The position numbers and the translations under genes are program-made. The notes beneath the pieces were generated by a model. The model had not been told where the DNA came from. It saw only the letters and a program-made list of their open reading frames with translations, and did not search any database. Positions 5,658-7,457 of a stretch of DNA of 7,457 bases are shown here, piece after piece; position 1 is the stretch's first letter, and each line of letters starts with the position of its first letter. Location: contig PMJC01000123.1 in assembly GCA_003157235.1 (NCBI GenBank), positions 1,819 to 9,275 on the forward strand, given 5' to 3'. This stretch comes from Methanosarcina sp. (GTDB lineage: Archaea; Halobacteriota; Methanosarcinia; Methanosarcinales; Methanosarcinaceae).

Positions 5658-7301
5658 TTGAAAAACACTTTTATTCTTGGAATCGAAGGCACTGCCTGGA
5701 ACCTTAGTGCAGCAATCGTAAACGAGACCGAGATTATTGTTGAGGTTACAGAGACATATAAACCCGAAATCGGAGGAATACACCCCCGAGAAGCCGCTCA
5801 GCACCATGCAAAATATGTAGCCAGCGTGATCAAAAGACTCCTTACAAAGGCAACAGAAAAAGGAATCAAGCCTTCGTATATTGATGGGATAGCTTTTTCA
5901 CAAGGACCTGGACTGGGACCATGCTTGAGAACAGTTGCAACAGCAGCCAGAATGCTTTCCCTTTCCCTTGGAGTTCCCTTGATAGGGGTTAACCACTGCA
6001 TCGCCCACATAGAAATAGGTATTTGGAAAACGCTGACAAAAGATCCTGTTATTCTCTATGTAAGCGGAGCCAATTCGCAGGTAATCTCTTATATGGGAGG
6101 AAGGTACAGAATTTTGGGAGAGACTTTGGATATAGGACTTGGGAATGCCTTTGATAAATTTGCGCGAGGAGCTGGCTTGCAGCATCCCGGAGGACCAAAG
6201 ATTGAGGCATACGCAAAAAATGCAAAAAAGTATATTCCTCTGCCTTATGTTGTAAAGGGAATGGACCTTTCCTTTTCCGGACTCTCAACGGCTTCCAGTG
6301 AAGCCCTAAAAACAACGCCCCTTGAAGACGTCTGCTATTCATATCAGGAAACTGCTTTCGCAATGGTTGTGGAAGTTGTGGAGCGCGCTCTTGCTCATAC
6401 AGGAAAAAAAGAAGTGCTTCTGGCAGGAGGAGTAGGAGCAAATACAAGGCTTAGAGAGATGTTAAACGAAATGTGCAAGGCCAGAAACGCAAAATTTTAT
6501 GTGCCAGAAAAATGTTTCATGGGAGATAATGGAACAATGATTGCATATACAGGTCTTCTGATGTATAAGGCAGGAAATACTCTCACACTTGAAAACTCCC
6601 GTGTAAACCCAAGTTTCAGGACTGACGATGTAAATGTTATATGGATTAGAGAAGAAGAAATGAAAAAAATCCCTGAAATTTCCTCTGGCGCTTTCTCCAT
6701 AATTTCCCCAGGAGAAATGCTGAAAAATGGAGCTGAAGCTGTTGTATATCTGGAAGAAGGACCTGAAGGAAGAAAAGTGCTTGTTAAAGAAAGGATTCCG
6801 AAGGTTTACAGGCATAAAGAGATCGACGAAATTATTAGGAAGGAAAGAAACCGTACCGAAGCTAGATTAATGTCTGAAGCCCGAAAATTTGGGATTTCGA
6901 CACCTATCATCTATGATGTAGAAGATTTCAAGCTCAAAATGCAGTACATAGAAGGAGTTACCATAAAATACCTTATCAATCCTGAAATATCTAAAAACGT
7001 AGGAAAACTTATTGGAAGACTTCATAGTTCAGGTATAGTACACGGAGACCTAACCACCTCAAATCTCATGCTTGTAGGTAAGAAGCTTTATCTTCTGGAC
7101 TTCGGACTCGCTTATTTCGATAAAGGCCTGGAAGCCAGAGGGGTGGATGTCCATGTGCTTTTTCAGACCTATGAGAGCACACACCGCGGCCACGAAGCTC
7201 TTATCGAAGCATTCAAAAAAGGGTACCAAAGTACTTTTATAGATTCAGAGGATGTACTCAAGCGAGTTGGAGAGATTAAAAAGAGAGCTCGCTATGCATA
7301 A
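5658..7301 (+). CDS. kae1-bud32: Bifunctional tRNA threonylcarbamoyladenosine synthase Kae1 fused to kinase/ATPase Bud32
   Basis: A 547-residue fusion of two KEOPS subunits. Kae1 (about 1-325) transfers the threonylcarbamoyl group from TC-AMP to A37 of ANN-decoding tRNAs (t6A); Bud32 (about 345-547) is the small RIO-like kinase/ATPase that supports it. Kae1 shows LGIEGTAWN (7-15), the metal-binding HCIAH (His113, His117), YVSGANSQ (134-141), GNAFDKFARGAGL (162-174), HPGGPK (176-181), LSFSGLSTA, LLAGGVGANTRL (254-265) and GDN (289-291, Asp290). Bud32 shows the nucleotide-loop region LKNGAEAVVYL (355-365), Lys377 in VLVKERI, Glu401 in RTEARLM, catalytic HGDLTTSN (462-469, Asp464) and DFG (481-483). 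All key residues are present, so it should be active. The C-terminus RARYA is the usual end. Start TTG is supported by AAAGGAG. It overlaps the next gene by 8 bp, implying an operon. Act in the cytoplasm with Pcc1 and Cgi121, not in this window. Confidence 0.97.
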   Translation: MKNTFILGIEGTAWNLSAAIVNETEIIVEVTETYKPEIGGIHPREAAQHHAKYVASVIKRLLTKATEKGIKPSYIDGIAFSQGPGLGPCLRTVATAARMLSLSLGVPLIGVNHCIAHIEIGIWKTLTKDPVILYVSGANSQVISYMGGRYRILGETLDIGLGNAFDKFARGAGLQHPGGPKIEAYAKNAKKYIPLPYVVKGMDLSFSGLSTASSEALKTTPLEDVCYSYQETAFAMVVEVVERALAHTGKKEVLLAGGVGANTRLREMLNEMCKARNAKFYVPEKCFMGDNGTMIAYTGLLMYKAGNTLTLENSRVNPSFRTDDVNVIWIREEEMKKIPEISSGAFSIISPGEMLKNGAEAVVYLEEGPEGRKVLVKERIPKVYRHKEIDEIIRKERNRTEARLMSEARKFGISTPIIYDVEDFKLKMQYIEGVTIKYLINPEISKNVGKLIGRLHSSGIVHGDLTTSNLMLVGKKLYLLDFGLAYFDKGLEARGVDVHVLFQTYESTHRGHEALIEAFKKGYQSTFIDSEDVLKRVGEIKKRARYA

Positions 7302-7457
7302 GATCATTTTTGTTACGGAAAATAAGGACAAGTTTGTAGAGGTAGGAGATATTCTCAAAACTTTTGGAGTTGAAGTAATTCAGGACAAAAACGGCTATCC
7401 TGAACTTCAGGAAGATGAACTTGAACCGATTGCAGCCTATGGAGCGCAACATGCTGC
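7294..7457 (+). CDS. rdgB: HAM1/RdgB-family XTP/dITP diphosphatase (N-terminal part)
   Basis: The first 54 codons of an ITPase-family enzyme that hydrolyses dITP, XTP and similar faulty purine nucleoside triphosphates to monophosphates, keeping them out of DNA and RNA. The N-terminus KIIFVTENKDKFVEV matches the family phosphate-binding signature (TxNxxK, usually ATGNKGK; here Thr8, Asn10, Lys11), followed by YPELQEDELEPIAAYGAQHA, matching the family pattern YPExQxddLexIAxyGAxxA. ATG at 7294 overlaps the kae1-bud32 end (ATGCATAA, 8 bp). No strong Shine-Dalgarno is seen; GAGAG lies 8 nt before the ATG, so coupling to upstream translation is likely. The gene runs off the window; a full protein would be about 185 residues. 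Confidence 0.9.
   Translation, partial: MHKIIFVTENKDKFVEVGDILKTFGVEVIQDKNGYPELQEDELEPIAAYGAQHA

Noticed and set aside
5451..5807. A 118-codon minus-strand open frame
   Set aside because: It overlaps the start of kae1-bud32 and its regulatory sites in antisense and is Ser/Phe-rich as expected for a shadow frame.
6049..6447. A 132-codon minus-strand open frame
   Set aside because: Entirely antisense to the conserved Kae1 domain; Leu/Arg/Pro-rich composition is typical of a shadow of an AT-poorer coding region.

Overview
The window looks like a piece of a Methanosarcina-type (methanogenic archaeon) chromosome. The reasons are an AT-rich sequence with Shine-Dalgarno sites, a fused Kae1-Bud32 gene as in many Euryarchaeota, a secreted papain-like protease carrying lectin-like and PKD domains typical of Methanosarcina surface proteins, and several decayed insertion sequences. 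The genus is my inference from protein style, not from a database search.

Left part (1-1497). The last 24 codons of an unknown + strand gene come first, then about 330 bp with only weak coding traces. Next, on the minus strand, lies a decayed two-gene operon: an unrecognised protein of about 140 codons (1497 to 1079), followed 9 bp later by a metallo-beta-lactamase-fold hydrolase (1069 to 409). Both are broken by stops and single-base frameshifts but are easily read once these are repaired. Four of the in-frame stops are TAG, which is notable because Methanosarcina decodes UAG as pyrrolysine.

Middle part (1498-5640). An AT-rich divergent intergenic region leads to the intact reading frame of a secreted C1 cysteine protease (1957-3807). 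It ends abruptly in the linker after its single PKD domain. About 120 bp further on is an N-terminal remnant of an IS256/Mutator-type transposase, so insertion probably cut the gene short. Beyond it are poorly resolved coding traces on both strands (4424-4930), a full-length but badly frameshifted IS200/IS605-type TnpA (4979-5407), and a headless 57-codon open stretch (5455-5628) just upstream of kae1. This interval reads as a genomic graveyard.

Right part (5641-7457). This is core genome: the Kae1-Bud32 fusion (tRNA t6A synthesis, KEOPS), starting at TTG behind a good ribosome-binding site, overlaps by 8 bp the start of an ITPase/HAM1-family nucleotide pyrophosphatase that runs off the window. 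The two are probably co-transcribed housekeeping genes.

I do not see a convincing new biological system, CRISPR array, tRNA or rRNA. The most informative points are the TAG-rich decayed operon, the protease truncated next to an IS remnant, and the nested remnants upstream of kae1.
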